A DNA stretch of 57,569 nt from Candidatus Methanoflexus mossambicus (GCA_031261915.1 JAISIT010000223.1:1-57569), one strand, 5' to 3'; positions 20,457 through 30,711 are shown, counted from the stretch's first letter. Made by a program: numbers and translations. Notes: generated by a model not told the origin, from the sequence alone.

Positions 20457-20654
20457 ATGATTAAAATAGATCATAACTTTTGTAAAGGGTGTGATATTTG
20501 TATAGAATCATGCCCTAAAGGAGTTTATGAAAAAGCAGATGTTTTTAATGAGAAAGATGTTCAAGTTCCTATGCCAGTGAATATAGATAAGTGTATAAAA
20601 TGTCATCTTTGTGAAATGATGTGTCCAGATCAAGCAACATTCGTGGAGGATTAA
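20457..20654 (+). CDS. korD: 2-oxoglutarate:ferredoxin oxidoreductase, delta (ferredoxin) subunit
   Basis: A 65-residue ferredoxin with two CxxCxxCxxxCP clusters (CKGCDICIESCP and CIKCHLCEMMCP), hence two [4Fe-4S] centres. It passes electrons between the TPP subunit of Kor and ferredoxin. I use the ATG at 20457, about 7 nt after GGGAAG; a GTG at 20448 would add three residues but overlaps that ribosome-binding site. First gene of korDABC; korA starts 1 nt after its stop codon. In methanogens Kor carboxylates succinyl-CoA to 2-oxoglutarate in the incomplete reductive citric acid cycle. Confidence 0.92.
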   Translation: MIKIDHNFCKGCDICIESCPKGVYEKADVFNEKDVQVPMPVNIDKCIKCHLCEMMCPDQATFVED

Positions 20655-20655
20655 C

Positions 20656-21795
20656 ATGGGGGAAGAAATATTTGTTCAAGGAAATGAGGCATGTGCATTA
20701 GGAGCTTTAAAAGCAGGATGTAAGTTCTTTGCAGGTTATCCTATTACTCCATCAACAGAAATAGCTGAAACATTAGCACGTTTGCTTCCAAAAAATGGTG
20801 GAACATTTATTCAAATGGAAGATGAACTTTCAGCAGCTGGAGCTATTATTGGGGCAAGTTGGAGTGGAGTAAAAGCAATGACTGCTAGTTCTGGTCCAGG
20901 AATTTCTCTTATGCAGGAAAACATTGGCTATGCACACCTAACTGAAACCCCTGTGGTTTTTGTTAACGTTCAAAGGGGTTCTCCCTCAACAGGTCAACCA
21001 ACAATGGCAGCGCAAGCAGATATGATGCAAGTGAGATGGGGTTCTCATGGGGATTATGAACCAATAGCTTTATCTCCATCTTCAGTTCAAGAATTCTTTG
21101 ATTTTACAATTAAAGCATTTAATCTATCTGAAAAATATCGAGTTCCAGTAACAATAGTAGCTGATGAGGTTATTGGACACATGAGAGAAAAAATAACTAT
21201 TCCAAGTGATAAAGAGATAAATAAAATAGTTTACAGACGAAAAAAACCTTCTTTAAACCCTAATGAATTTTTACCATTTGATAATTTTGAAGACGGAACT
21301 TATGAAATGCCTGCATTTGGTGATGGATATAATTTATCTGTAACAGGTTTAACTCATGAAGAAAATGGTTATCCAAGTCCTTCAAATCCTAAAGTCCATG
21401 AAAAATTAGTTAAACGTATTGTAGGCAAAATTTTAGATAATAGAAAAGATATTGTTTCTGTTAAAGAAGTTTTTTGTGATGATGCAGATGTTGTTTTAAT
21501 TTCTTATGGCTCTCCTGTTCGTTCAGTTGCTAAAGCAATTAGTGATGCAAGAGATGAAGGAATAAAAGCAGGATATTTAAAAATTGATACTCCATGGCCT
21601 TTCCCAGAAGAAGAAGTTAAAAAAATAGCTAAAACTGCAAAAGAAATAATTGTAGCAGAAATGAATTTAGGTCAAATGGTTCATGAAGTTGAAAGAGTTG
21701 CTAAAGACGATGCTAATGTCCATTTAATTGGAAAAATTGGAGGGGAACTTCATAAATCAAATGAAATACTTTCTAAAATTAAGGAGGTTTTATAA
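20656..21795 (+). CDS. korA: 2-oxoglutarate:ferredoxin oxidoreductase, alpha subunit
   Basis: A 379-residue pyruvate/2-oxoacid oxidoreductase alpha subunit, containing the pyrimidine-binding and transketolase C-terminal-like domains. Conserved segments: GNEACALGALKAGCKFFAGYPITPSTEI at the N-terminus, QMEDELSAAGAIIGASWSGVKAMTASSGPG, and the C-terminal NLGQMVHEVERV. The GAGG box overlaps the end of korD. korB overlaps its stop codon, so korD, korA and korB are translationally coupled. The pattern ITPSTEI with PSSVQEFFDFTIKAFNLSEKYRVPV is typical of the 2-oxoglutarate rather than pyruvate enzymes; substrate assignment also rests on operon order. Confidence 0.94.
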   Translation: MGEEIFVQGNEACALGALKAGCKFFAGYPITPSTEIAETLARLLPKNGGTFIQMEDELSAAGAIIGASWSGVKAMTASSGPGISLMQENIGYAHLTETPVVFVNVQRGSPSTGQPTMAAQADMMQVRWGSHGDYEPIALSPSSVQEFFDFTIKAFNLSEKYRVPVTIVADEVIGHMREKITIPSDKEINKIVYRRKKPSLNPNEFLPFDNFEDGTYEMPAFGDGYNLSVTGLTHEENGYPSPSNPKVHEKLVKRIVGKILDNRKDIVSVKEVFCDDADVVLISYGSPVRSVAKAISDARDEGIKAGYLKIDTPWPFPEEEVKKIAKTAKEIIVAEMNLGQMVHEVERVAKDDANVHLIGKIGGELHKSNEILSKIKEVL

Positions 21796-22700
21796 TGGCA
21801 AAAATATCAGAAAAGACTATTAACTTAGAAAATGTCCGTTTAAATAAAGAAAATCCTTTCTTAAAATATCTTAGAAAAGACAGATTACCCCATATTTTTT
21901 GTGCTGGTTGTGGAAATGGCATAATTTTAAACAGCTTTTTTAAAGGAATGGAAAAATCTAAAATTAACTTTGATGAAATAGCTATGGTTTCTGGAATTGG
22001 ATGTTCTTCTCGTATTCCAGGTTATGTTAAATGTGATTCACTTCATACAACTCATGGAAGAGGATTAAGCTTTGCTACGGGATTAAAACTTGGAAATCCT
22101 GATTTAAATGTTGTAGCTTTTACAGGAGATGGTGATGCAGCTGCTATTGGTGGAAATCATTTAATTCATGCAGCAAGAAGAAATATAGACCTTACTGTTA
22201 TCTGCATTAACAATAGTATCTATGGAATGACTGGAGGACAAGTAAGTCCAACTTCTCCTGAAGGTAGTTTTGGAACTACTGCGCCTTATGGAGTTAAAGA
22301 TACTCCATTTGATTTATCTAAGTTAGTTACAAGTGCTGGTGCTTCTTATGTGGCTAAATGGACAACTGCTCATGCTGTGCCATTATCCATTTCAATTAAG
22401 ACTGCTTTAGAAAATCCAGGTTTTTCATTTATTGAAGTGATTTCTCAATGCCCAACATATTTTGGACGTAAAAACAAGATGAAAACTCCTGTGGATATGA
22501 TTAGAATGTTTAAAGAGAATTCTATATTTAAAGCACTCGCAGATAAAAAAATTCAAGATGGTAATGAAGAAGAACTTCTTGGAAAAATAATAATTGGAGA
22601 ATATATTAATAAATCAAAACCAGAACTAAGTTTAGAACTTGAAGAATTAACCAAAGTAGAAAGTGGTGAAATTCCTCTTAGAAAATCAGCATATTTATAA
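21795..22700 (+). CDS. korB: 2-oxoglutarate:ferredoxin oxidoreductase, beta subunit
   Basis: The 301-residue thiamine-diphosphate-binding subunit. The TPP/Mg motif is FTGDGDAAAIGGNHLIHAARRNIDLTVICINN followed by YGMTGGQVSPTSPEG. Cysteines (IFCAGCGNG, SGIGCSSRIPGY) are placed as in family members that bind a [4Fe-4S] cluster. The ATG shares a base with the korA stop codon, and AAGGAGGT lies just upstream within korA. korC follows after 201 bp. Cytosolic complex; electrons pass to KorD. Confidence 0.94.
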   Translation: MAKISEKTINLENVRLNKENPFLKYLRKDRLPHIFCAGCGNGIILNSFFKGMEKSKINFDEIAMVSGIGCSSRIPGYVKCDSLHTTHGRGLSFATGLKLGNPDLNVVAFTGDGDAAAIGGNHLIHAARRNIDLTVICINNSIYGMTGGQVSPTSPEGSFGTTAPYGVKDTPFDLSKLVTSAGASYVAKWTTAHAVPLSISIKTALENPGFSFIEVISQCPTYFGRKNKMKTPVDMIRMFKENSIFKALADKKIQDGNEEELLGKIIIGEYINKSKPELSLELEELTKVESGEIPLRKSAYL

Positions 22701-22901
22701 ATTATTTGTTGAATATATTGATTATAATTTAATTGTAATTTAATTATAATTTTTTATTAACTAATTTATCTAATCATTAATTTATCTAATTATCAATTTA
22801 TCTAATTATTAATTAATTTAATTATCAATTAATCTACTTATTTATTCATAATCATGTCTTAATTAAAGGAAATTTTATTAAAAACAAATTAAAGGGATAA
22901 A

Positions 22902-23447
22902 ATGAGAAAAGAAGTTAGAATTGCAGGATTTGGTGGACAAGGAGTTATTCTCGCAGGAATCATCCTTGGAAAAGCAGCTTCAATTTTTGATGGAAAAGAA
23001 GCAGTTCAAACCCAATCTTATGGACCTGAAGCACGTGGAGGTGCTTCCAAAACGGAACTTATTATTTCTGATGATGAAATTGATTATCCAAAAGTTCAAA
23101 ATCCAGATATTTTTGTTGCAATGTCACAAGAAGCACTAATTAAATATTTAAATGATTTAAAAGAAAATGGTATTTTAATTATTGATCCCGATATGGTTGT
23201 AGAAGAAGAAATAATCAAATTTATTAATAAAAATAATATTAATGTCTATCATGCCAGAGCAACAAGGACTGCAGAAGAAGATATTGGATTAAAAATAGTC
23301 GCAAATATTGTTATGATTGGAGCTATTACTAAATTTACAGATATTATTAGTTATGATGCTGCTAAAAATGCTATTTTATCATCTGTCCCAAAAGGGACTG
23401 AAAATAAAAATATTGCTGCTTTTGAAGCAGGTTATAACTTTAATTAA
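22902..23447 (+). CDS. korC: 2-oxoglutarate:ferredoxin oxidoreductase, gamma subunit
   Basis: A 181-residue gamma-domain subunit with the family N-terminus RIAGFGGQGVILAGIILGKAA and the QTQSYGPEARGGASKTELIIS segment. The start follows AAAGGGAT. Unlike korDAB it is separated from the preceding gene by a 201-bp A/T-rich spacer with short repeats (TTATCTAATTAT), so it may have a separate or weaker ribosome entry or an internal promoter. It completes the four-subunit Kor complex. Confidence 0.93.
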   Translation: MRKEVRIAGFGGQGVILAGIILGKAASIFDGKEAVQTQSYGPEARGGASKTELIISDDEIDYPKVQNPDIFVAMSQEALIKYLNDLKENGILIIDPDMVVEEEIIKFINKNNINVYHARATRTAEEDIGLKIVANIVMIGAITKFTDIISYDAAKNAILSSVPKGTENKNIAAFEAGYNFN

Positions 23448-23689
23448 CTATTAATTATGTGTTAAATTTAATTATGTGTTAAACAATATTAATTATTATT
23501 ACTATTATTACTATTATAATTATTATTACTATTATAATTATTATTACTATTATAATTATTATTATCATTAGAATTATTACTAAAAGTATTACTAAAATTA
23601 TTATTAAAATTATTGTTAATATTATTATTAGAAAAATTATTAGAAATTATGATTTTTATTATTAAACATTATGATTTTATTGGTGTAAA

Positions 23690-25282
23690 ATGACTTTTAT
23701 AACGCTTGAAAATATTAATAAAACCTTTGATCAAGTTGATGTTTTAAAAAATATCAATATTGAAATAAATGAAGGCGAAGTTTTGGGAATACTTGGTAGA
23801 AGTGGCTCAGGCAAGTCTGTTTTAATTAATATGTTGAGAGGAATCAAAGAATATCGTCCAGATAGTGGAAAGGTTATTTATAATTTAGCTATTTGTGAGA
23901 AATGTTTAACTATTGAGCCACCGTCAAAAGAATCTCAAACATGTAAGTGTGGTGGAAAATTAGAATTAAAAACAGTTGATTTTTGGAATACTGATAGAAA
24001 AATCTTTTCAGCTATTCGAAGACGAATATCAATAATGCTTCAGAGAAATTTTGCTTTATATGATGAAGAAACGGTTATTGAAAATGTTTTGGAAGCACTT
24101 GGCGATGGAGATTATGAAGAAAAACTTTATGCTGCATTAGAGCTATTAGAAATGGTTCAAATGAATCATAGGGTGACACATATTGCAAGAGATTTAAGTG
24201 GTGGAGAAAAGCAAAGAGTAGTTCTTGCAAGGCAAATAGCTAAAAATCCTATGATGTTTTTAGCAGATGAACCTACAGGAACATTAGATCCTCAAACTGC
24301 AGAGTATATCCATGAAACATTACTTGAAGGAGTTAAAAATAAAGGAGTCACGATGTTAATAACTTCACATTGGCCAGAAGTTATGAATTTACTTGCAGAT
24401 AAAGTTATTTGGTTAGATAATGGTGAAATCGTTGAAAATAATGTATCTGATATTGTTGTTGAGAATTTCTTAAAAACTGTTCCTTTACCAAAACATGTCG
24501 ACGAATACAAGACTGGTGGACCAATTATTGATATTGAAAAAGCTAAAAAACACTATTATTCCATTGATAGAGGAGTTATAAAAGCTGTTGATGAAATTTC
24601 ACTTAAAATAAATGAAGGAGAAATTTTTGGAATAGTTGGTTTAAGTGGTTCTGGAAAAACTACATTATCTCGAATGCTTGTTGGTTTAACTGAACCAAGT
24701 AGTGGAGAAATCAATGTTCGTTTAGGAGATCAATGGATTGATATGAAAGTCCCTGGTCCACTGGGAAGAGGAAGAATTATTCCATATATTGGTTTACTTC
24801 ATCAAGAATACTCTTTATATCCCCATAGAACTGTTTTAGATAATTTAACTGAAGCTATTAGCTTAGAATTCCCTGCAGAATTCGCTAAAATAAAAGCTAT
24901 TGAAGTTTTAAAAGCTGTTGGATTTGATACTAATTACGCAATGAGTATTTTGGATAAAGAACCTGAAAAATTAAGTGTTGGTGAAAAACATAGGGTAGCT
25001 ATTGCTCAAGTTTTAATTAAAGAACCAACTATTGTTATTTTAGATGAACCAACTGGAACTATGGATCCAATTACAAGAATTCAAGTTACAGACTCTATTT
25101 TAAAAGCAAGACAAGATTTAAATCAGACATTTTTAATTATTTCTCATGATATGGATTTTGTTTTAGATGTTTGTGATAGAACTGCTTTAATGAGAGGAGG
25201 AAAAGTTTTAAAGATTGGAACTCCAAATGAAATTGTTCCAGAACTTTCACCAAAAGAAAAAGATGAAATGTTAACTGATTAA
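23690..25282 (+). CDS. atwA: Methyl-coenzyme M reductase activation protein A2 (ABC-type)
   Basis: A 530-residue soluble double ABC ATPase that supports ATP-dependent reductive activation of the nickel cofactor F430 in methyl-CoM reductase. The first ABC unit has Walker A GRSGSGKS (about 36-43), signature LSGGEKQR and Walker [10 protein letters not shown]. The second has GLSGSGKTT (about 318), signature LSVGEKHR and [10 protein letters not shown] four-cysteine zinc-ribbon-like insert (CEKC and CKCGG, about 71-93) lies between Walker A and the signature of the first unit, as known for AtwA. No membrane domain is encoded. Methanogenesis marker 9, precorrin-2 dehydrogenase and hemA follow on the same strand. 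Confidence 0.94.
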   Translation: MTFITLENINKTFDQVDVLKNINIEINEGEVLGILGRSGSGKSVLINMLRGIKEYRPDSGKVIYNLAICEKCLTIEPPSKESQTCKCGGKLELKTVDFWNTDRKIFSAIRRRISIMLQRNFALYDEETVIENVLEALGDGDYEEKLYAALELLEMVQMNHRVTHIARDLSGGEKQRVVLARQIAKNPMMFLADEPTGTLDPQTAEYIHETLLEGVKNKGVTMLITSHWPEVMNLLADKVIWLDNGEIVENNVSDIVVENFLKTVPLPKHVDEYKTGGPIIDIEKAKKHYYSIDRGVIKAVDEISLKINEGEIFGIVGLSGSGKTTLSRMLVGLTEPSSGEINVRLGDQWIDMKVPGPLGRGRIIPYIGLLHQEYSLYPHRTVLDNLTEAISLEFPAEFAKIKAIEVLKAVGFDTNYAMSILDKEPEKLSVGEKHRVAIAQVLIKEPTIVILDEPTGTMDPITRIQVTDSILKARQDLNQTFLIISHDMDFVLDVCDRTALMRGGKVLKIGTPNEIVPELSPKEKDEMLTD

Positions 25283-25583
25283 GAAAATTAGTTTATTTTT
25301 TATATTTTAATTAATAATTTTTATCATTTCTATTATCATTTCTATTATTATTACTATACTTATTACTACAATTATTATTATATTATTATATTATTATTAT
25401 TTCTATTATTTTTACTATAATTATTACTATAATTATTATTAATATCATTACAATTATTATTTATATTACAAATCTTAATATTGGTATTTTAATTAGTTAT
25501 TTAATAATTGTTTAATAATTGTTTAATAATTATTTTGTATTATTTTAAACTTAATATTAATCAAAATTATGAGGATTTATTAA
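25283..25583. other. Intergenic region, trinucleotide-rich
   Basis: 301 bases dominated by ATTATT and TTACTATAATTATT repeats; a similar stretch lies at 23490-23640 before atwA. No gene or distinct promoter is evident; a GAGG box at 25571 serves the next gene. Confidence 0.5.
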
Positions 25584-26069
25584 ATGTCATGGGATGATGC
25601 ACCGTCACACGTTTGTAGAGGAGGAGATAGTAGGGCATTAGCATTTTGTTGCCCTCCAGTAAAACCGTGTCCAATTTTATATGCTCTTGAAGATGTAAAG
25701 GTTTCTCCACAAGAATATATTGATATAAAAACTGAATTTGGAAAAAAAACAAGACTTGGAGAGGGAACTGGAACTTGTTTTGGGTCCATGGTTTGGTGTT
25801 GCAAAACCTCAAAACCTTGTCCACTGAGGGATATGGTTATGATGAATATTGGAATGGATGAAGAGGAATATTTAACTCTTAAAAAAGAATTGTCTGAACT
25901 TTTAGTTTCCAATGGAAAAGATTATACTAAAGAACAGATTAATGCATTAGTTGAAACATTTAATGTATCTCCAGAAGATGCTGAAAAAGTTTTAGAAGAT
26001 AGTAATAACGATATTAAAATAGCTGCAAAACTTCTAAAAATGCAAAAATTAGAAAAAGATGAATATTAA
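25584..26069 (+). CDS. Methanogenesis marker protein 9
   Basis: A 161-residue Cys-rich protein with the methanogenesis-marker-9 signature: [23 protein letters not shown] near the N-terminus and [20 protein letters not shown] near residue 65. The eight or so cysteines suggest a metal or Fe-S site. The C-terminal ~60 residues form a helical domain ending in UBA/NAC-like sequence ([24 protein letters not shown]). The family is found in methanogens; its reaction is not known to me. It follows atwA by 301 bp and ends 2 nt before the precorrin-2 dehydrogenase gene, so the two are translationally coupled. Confidence 0.9.
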   Translation: MSWDDAPSHVCRGGDSRALAFCCPPVKPCPILYALEDVKVSPQEYIDIKTEFGKKTRLGEGTGTCFGSMVWCCKTSKPCPLRDMVMMNIGMDEEEYLTLKKELSELLVSNGKDYTKEQINALVETFNVSPEDAEKVLEDSNNDIKIAAKLLKMQKLEKDEY

Positions 26070-26071
26070 TA

Positions 26072-26725
26072 ATGAATGTTATGTTTGATGGAACTTCTCT
26101 TTATTTAAAACTTGATGGAAAAAATGTATTTGTTTTGGGTTCAGGTGAAGTTGGAACTCGAAGAGCTTTGAGGTTTTATAATTCTAAAGCTAATGTTAAA
26201 ATTATTGGTGAAAATTTTTGTGATGAGATTTTAAATTCAGATATGGAAATAATTAATGGTTTTAATTTAGATGAAATAAAAAATTCTGTAAAATGGGCAG
26301 ACATCGTAGTTATTGCAAGTACAGATTCTAATTTAAATGACTATACGAGTGTTTTAGCTAAAGATAAATTGTTAAATCGTGCAGATTTTCCTGATAAAGG
26401 CAATTTAATTGTTCCAACAAAAGTTAACATAGATGATCTAGAAATTTCAATTTTTACTGGTGGAAAAAGTCCTTTAATGGCTCGAGAAATTAGAAAAAAA
26501 ATTGAAAGTATTATAAGCACTAAAGAAGTTCTTCAAATAAAACTTCAAGATTACTGTAGAGATATCCTAAAGAAAAAACTCAAATCTCAAAGAAAAAGAA
26601 AAGAATATTTAGAAATAATTTTTAGTGATGAAAATATTGAAAAATTTTTAGATAATGGAGAATTTGAAGTAGCTAAGGAATATGTTGATAATAATATATT
26701 AAATTCTATTTTAGAAGATAAATAA
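26072..26725 (+). CDS. Precorrin-2 dehydrogenase / sirohydrochlorin synthase-like protein
   Basis: A 217-residue member of the CysG N-terminal/Met8 family that oxidises precorrin-2 to sirohydrochlorin, the branch-point precursor of coenzyme F430 and cobamides. It opens with the typical LYLKLDGKNVFVLGSGEVGTRRALRFYNSKANVKIIGE NAD-binding fold (written here as contiguous family signature only to its start). FTGGKSPLMAREIRKKIE is the conserved dimerisation/active-site segment. The ATG at 26072 lies 2 nt after the preceding stop. hemA follows by 114 bp, so two tetrapyrrole steps are adjacent. Confidence 0.9.
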   Translation: MNVMFDGTSLYLKLDGKNVFVLGSGEVGTRRALRFYNSKANVKIIGENFCDEILNSDMEIINGFNLDEIKNSVKWADIVVIASTDSNLNDYTSVLAKDKLLNRADFPDKGNLIVPTKVNIDDLEISIFTGGKSPLMAREIRKKIESIISTKEVLQIKLQDYCRDILKKKLKSQRKRKEYLEIIFSDENIEKFLDNGEFEVAKEYVDNNILNSILEDK

Positions 26726-26839
26726 TGTATTCTCTAATGAAATATTGAAATATGTATAATAAAAGTTTTGTAATGAATGTTTTGTAATGGAAATTTATAA
26801 TAAACTTTTTCTAATAGCGATTTGTAATGGAGATTTTAA

Positions 26840-28294
26840 ATGATTATTAATATTCGTGTTGATCATAAGTTTGCAGATATTGAAACTCTTGAAAATACTG
26901 GAGATGATTTAAAAAAATTATTCAATGAATTTAAAAATGAATTCAGTATTAATGAATATGTAGAAATAAATACCTGCAACAGAAAAGAGATTTTTATCCA
27001 TAATGATCAATGTGTATTTAATCATCCACTTTTAGATTCAGATAATGATAATTTAATTATTCACTATGGAGATTCAGCTATTTTACATTTATTAAAGCTT
27101 AGTTCTGGTTTGGAATCAATGATTATTGGTGAAGATCAGATTTTAGGACAAATTAAAGATGCTAAGAAGAAAAGTTATGATGAAGGACATTGTGGAAAAG
27201 TTTTAGATCTTCTTTTTACAAAAGCTATTCATGTTGGTCAAGTTGTTAGAAATAAAACTAAAATTAATCGTGGTTCCATTTCTATTGGTTCTGCAGCTGT
27301 TGATTTAGCACAAAAACATTTAAAAGATATTACAGGTAAAAATGTTCTTGTAATTGGTGCTGGTGAGATGGGAACACTTGTAGCAAAAGCGCTTAATGAA
27401 AAAAATTTAAATGCTATTTTTGTTGCTAATCGGACATTTTATAGGGCTGTTCGTCTGGCTGAAGAGTTAAATGGTGAAGCTATTCTTCTTGATGATTTAA
27501 ATAATAAATTAATTGATGCTGATTTAATTATTAGTGCAACAGGTTCCCCACATATAATATTAAATAAAGAAAGATTTATTAAAACTTTAAAAAATGATAA
27601 TTCTGAAGATAAATGCTCATTAGAAAATGATAATTCTAAATATAACTATTTATTAGAAAATTATGAATATAAACCTATGGTTATAATTGATTTAGCTAAT
27701 CCTCGAGATATTGATGAAAATGTTAAAGATTTAGGGATAAAACTATTTAATATTGATGATTTACGAGAAATTGGTGAAAAAAATAAAGAATTAAGACAAA
27801 AAGAAGTTATACAAGCTAATGAAATTATCAATTCGGAATTTAAACTTCTTAAAAATTCATTTAAAACTATGGATATAGAAGGATTACTTTCAGATATAAG
27901 AATCGCAATGGAAAAAATAAGAAAAGATGAATTTCAAAAAGCTATTTATAAATTAGAACATAATACTTTTAAGAAATTAATAAATTTTAATTTTGAATCT
28001 AATAATATAACTAATAATATCAAGAATATTAATACTAATATTAATACTAAAAATAATATTAATACTAAAAATAATAAAAATAATATTGAAAATATTAATA
28101 ATACTATCAATAATGATAATGAAATTGTTGATTTTAGAGATATGATTAATAATCAAGAAAAAATTGTTGAAAATCTTTCTAAATCTATTGTTAATAAGAT
28201 TTTTCACAATATTTCGATTAATATAAAACAAGCAGCTTTAAATGATGAAGACGATGTTATAAATAGTATAAAATGTATTTTTAATTATGAATAA
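26840..28294 (+). CDS. hemA: Glutamyl-tRNA reductase
   Basis: NADPH-dependent reduction of glutamyl-tRNA to glutamate-1-semialdehyde, the first committed step of tetrapyrrole synthesis. The catalytic Cys is in INTCNRKE (about residue 47). The substrate-binding segment is LLKLSSGLESMIIGEDQILGQ and the NADPH site is VIGAGEMGTLVA. At 484 residues it is longer than usual because of two low-complexity inserts: NDNSEDKCSLENDNSKYNYL around 255 and a ~55-residue Asn/Ile/Lys-rich stretch around 390-440 inside the C-terminal helical dimerisation domain. Both look like surface loops. GGAGAT precedes the ATG. Confidence 0.94.
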   Translation: MIINIRVDHKFADIETLENTGDDLKKLFNEFKNEFSINEYVEINTCNRKEIFIHNDQCVFNHPLLDSDNDNLIIHYGDSAILHLLKLSSGLESMIIGEDQILGQIKDAKKKSYDEGHCGKVLDLLFTKAIHVGQVVRNKTKINRGSISIGSAAVDLAQKHLKDITGKNVLVIGAGEMGTLVAKALNEKNLNAIFVANRTFYRAVRLAEELNGEAILLDDLNNKLIDADLIISATGSPHIILNKERFIKTLKNDNSEDKCSLENDNSKYNYLLENYEYKPMVIIDLANPRDIDENVKDLGIKLFNIDDLREIGEKNKELRQKEVIQANEIINSEFKLLKNSFKTMDIEGLLSDIRIAMEKIRKDEFQKAIYKLEHNTFKKLINFNFESNNITNNIKNINTNINTKNNINTKNNKNNIENINNTINNDNEIVDFRDMINNQEKIVENLSKSIVNKIFHNISINIKQAALNDEDDVINSIKCIFNYE

Positions 28295-28456
28295 AACTAA
28301 TTTTAAGTTTATAATAAATTTAATTTATTAGTTAAATTTTTAACCAATTTCAAAGAAAAAAACAAAAACAAAAACAAAATTACTAATTACTAATTACTAA
28401 TTAAAAATTATTTGAATCTCACTAATTATGTAATTTAAGTACATACTCTGTTTATT

Positions 28457-29584
28457 TTATACAAACATGTTTTTTGGAGTTTCTGATTTCTTTAAATGAT
28501 TATTAATTGATGCATTAATTTCTTTTGATGTTATTTTTTCCTTTCCATCAGCTATTGCAATATGCAATGATGATTTAAGAACTTTTTCTTTAATATCTCG
28601 TCCTGAAAATTTATCAGTCATTTTTGATAACTTTTTTGGAGTTAATTCCACTTTTAATGGTAATGTTGAGATATATTTTTTAAATATTTCTGTTCTTTCA
28701 GCTTCTGTAGGTAATGTAAATTCAAATTCATCTTCAAAACGGCTTCTAACAGCAAAATCTAATTGTTCTGGATTGTTGGTTGCAGCTATTGTTATGATTC
28801 CTTCATTTTCTGAAATTCCGTCCATTTCACTTAAAAGAGCATTAACTATTTCTGAAACATCCCCCCTAAGAGATTGATACTGCCTATGTAAAGCTATTGC
28901 ATCAATTTCATCTATAAAAATTATTGCATGGGTTGATTCTCTTGCATTTTCAAAAAGATCGTGTATTTGTCTTGCTCCATCTCCAACATGGTCTCCAATT
29001 AAATTTGTTGCTTTAATTAAATGAAATGGGATATCAAGATCATTAGATAATGCTTTTACTAACATTGTTTTACCTGTTCCAGGATTTCCATAAAATAAAA
29101 TATTATTTGGACCCCATTCACCAAATTGTTCTGGATTTTCAAGATATTTTTTAATTATTTTACATTTATTTTTTGCTTTTTCTTGACCAATTACATCATT
29201 AATAGTTAAATTTGATTCAATTTTTTTGATATTCTCATTTTCTCTTTTTTCTTCATTCAAAAGAATAATTTCAGTGTTATCTCCAATAATACTATCATTT
29301 GGTATTGCAGATATTATTTTAAATCCATAATCTGGCAAAATTTTTTGATCGAATAAATATGATCCTTCAATAGCTGGAGAACCATACCATTGTTCTCTTG
29401 CATAATGTTCAAAAAGAGTTTTATCCTTTATTTCAATTTTAGGATTTTCCATGAAGTTTAATTTAAAGGGAAATCCAGCTTCTTCTATAACTATTTTTTT
29501 CGCCTCATCTTTTTTATCGACATTCGCAAAAACTATACTACTTGCAGCTATGGGTATCTCTTGAGATAAATTATTTAATTTCAT
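28457..29584 (-). CDS. AAA-family ATPase, archaeal
   Basis: A 375-residue protein with one AAA domain in its C-terminal two thirds. Walker A is YGNPGTGKTM (about 164-173), Walker B is HAIIFIDEIDAIA, sensor 1 is IITIAATNNPE and the arginine-finger region is RSRFEDEFEF. The N-terminal ~110 residues form an unrecognised domain. It resembles uncharacterised archaeal ATPases of the proteasome-regulatory/26S-like branch (MJ1494 type), but the N-terminal coiled coil and HbYX C-terminus of PAN are absent (it ends in KNMFV). Substrate unknown. It converges with hemA. Confidence 0.88.
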   Translation of the reverse strand: MKLNNLSQEIPIAASSIVFANVDKKDEAKKIVIEEAGFPFKLNFMENPKIEIKDKTLFEHYAREQWYGSPAIEGSYLFDQKILPDYGFKIISAIPNDSIIGDNTEIILLNEEKRENENIKKIESNLTINDVIGQEKAKNKCKIIKKYLENPEQFGEWGPNNILFYGNPGTGKTMLVKALSNDLDIPFHLIKATNLIGDHVGDGARQIHDLFENARESTHAIIFIDEIDAIALHRQYQSLRGDVSEIVNALLSEMDGISENEGIITIAATNNPEQLDFAVRSRFEDEFEFTLPTEAERTEIFKKYISTLPLKVELTPKKLSKMTDKFSGRDIKEKVLKSSLHIAIADGKEKITSKEINASINNHLKKSETPKNMFV

Positions 29585-29635
29585 TATTTTACCTATAAAT
29601 AAATTTATTAATGGTATTCCAAACTATTTTTTTGT

Positions 29636-29712
29636 ATTTTATTTTTATTTTATTTTTATTTTATTTTTATTTTATTTTTATTTTATTTTTATTTTTATTT
29701 TATTTTTATTTT
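29636..29712. repeat. 11-bp tandem repeat
   Basis: About seven copies of ATTTTATTTTT between the endonuclease IV and AAA ATPase genes. Simple slippage repeat. Confidence 0.8.
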
Positions 29713-29778
29713 TATTATTATATTTAGTTTATATTTCTTATTTTTATTTTTTTATAATTTTTTTCTTTAAAATACTTC

Positions 29779-30627
29779 TTAAATTAAATTTTCATAAATA
29801 TTTTTTAGTATTAATGCATCTTCATCTAAAAGAGGGGATTCACAGATAATTGTTGCTTTAAAATCATTTTCAACCAAGGATTTTAATAGTAATTCTGGTT
29901 CTAGACCAAAATTACTTTCAGCTAATGTGTGATGCCGTTTTTCACCAGATTTAGAATATTCAATTCTTGTAAAATGACAATGAAGTCTATCAATATTTAA
30001 TTCATCTTCTAATTTAGATAAAATTGAATTAAAATCTTGTTTAGTTTTAATATTTCCTTCATTTCTTGCATATAAATGTGCGAAATCAATTGTAGGTTTA
30101 AATTGGTCGAATTCATTGCAAATAGCTATTATTTCTTCAAGATTTCCTAATTGAGATTTTTTACCTGTGGTTTCAGGAGCAAAACAAAAATTATTTATAT
30201 TATTTTCATCTAATTTTTCAAAAAGTTTTTTAATAGTCGAAATAGCTATTTTTAAACTATTAACTTTATCAAAACTTGAATTATTATTTTTTAAGTAGTA
30301 TCCTGGGTGAAAAACAATTCTATATGCACCCATCCAATCTGCTACTTGAGCAGCTTTAAAAAGAATATCAATACTATTTTCAATTATTTTTTCTTTATTT
30401 GAAGATAAATTAATAAAATATGGAGCATGAATTGAAACAAGAACATTGTTTTCATTGGAATTATTTTTTAATATTCTCGCAGATTTTTCACCTATTTTAA
30501 GACCTCTTCCTCCTTGATATTCATAGGCATCAAGACCTTCATTTTTAATGTATTGTGATGCTTTATATCCAGGTCCTTTAAAGTTTATAGGTCTTCCAGC
30601 TGGACCAAAAATAATTTTAGGAATCAT
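29779..30627 (-). CDS. nfo: Endonuclease IV-type AP endonuclease / TIM-barrel enzyme
   Basis: A 282-residue TIM-barrel of the xylose isomerase-like/AP endonuclease 2 family. Metal ligands of the endonuclease IV type can be followed: His in SIHAPYF, His in RIVFHPGY, Glu in FAPETTGK, Asp and His in PTIDFAHLYAR, His in LHCHFTR, and Glu in TIICESPLL. It would cleave DNA at abasic sites in base-excision repair. The ATG start has no strong ribosome-binding site, which fits a leader-poor transcript. It is followed 194 bp downstream by the AAA ATPase on the same strand. A non-repair TIM-barrel function is the alternative. Confidence 0.88.
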   Translation of the reverse strand: MIPKIIFGPAGRPINFKGPGYKASQYIKNEGLDAYEYQGGRGLKIGEKSARILKNNSNENNVLVSIHAPYFINLSSNKEKIIENSIDILFKAAQVADWMGAYRIVFHPGYYLKNNNSSFDKVNSLKIAISTIKKLFEKLDENNINNFCFAPETTGKKSQLGNLEEIIAICNEFDQFKPTIDFAHLYARNEGNIKTKQDFNSILSKLEDELNIDRLHCHFTRIEYSKSGEKRHHTLAESNFGLEPELLLKSLVENDFKATIICESPLLDEDALILKNIYENLI

Positions 30628-30711
30628 AACTTTTTATTTTTTTATTTAGTTTATTATTCTTATTTAGTTTATTATTTACTTTAATATCTGTATCTAACAT
30701 ATTAAGCAACA

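Noticed and set aside
25567-25912. Minus-strand frames opposite methanogenesis marker 9
   Set aside because: They are shadows of the Cys-rich plus-strand gene, which has the family signature and a ribosome-binding site.
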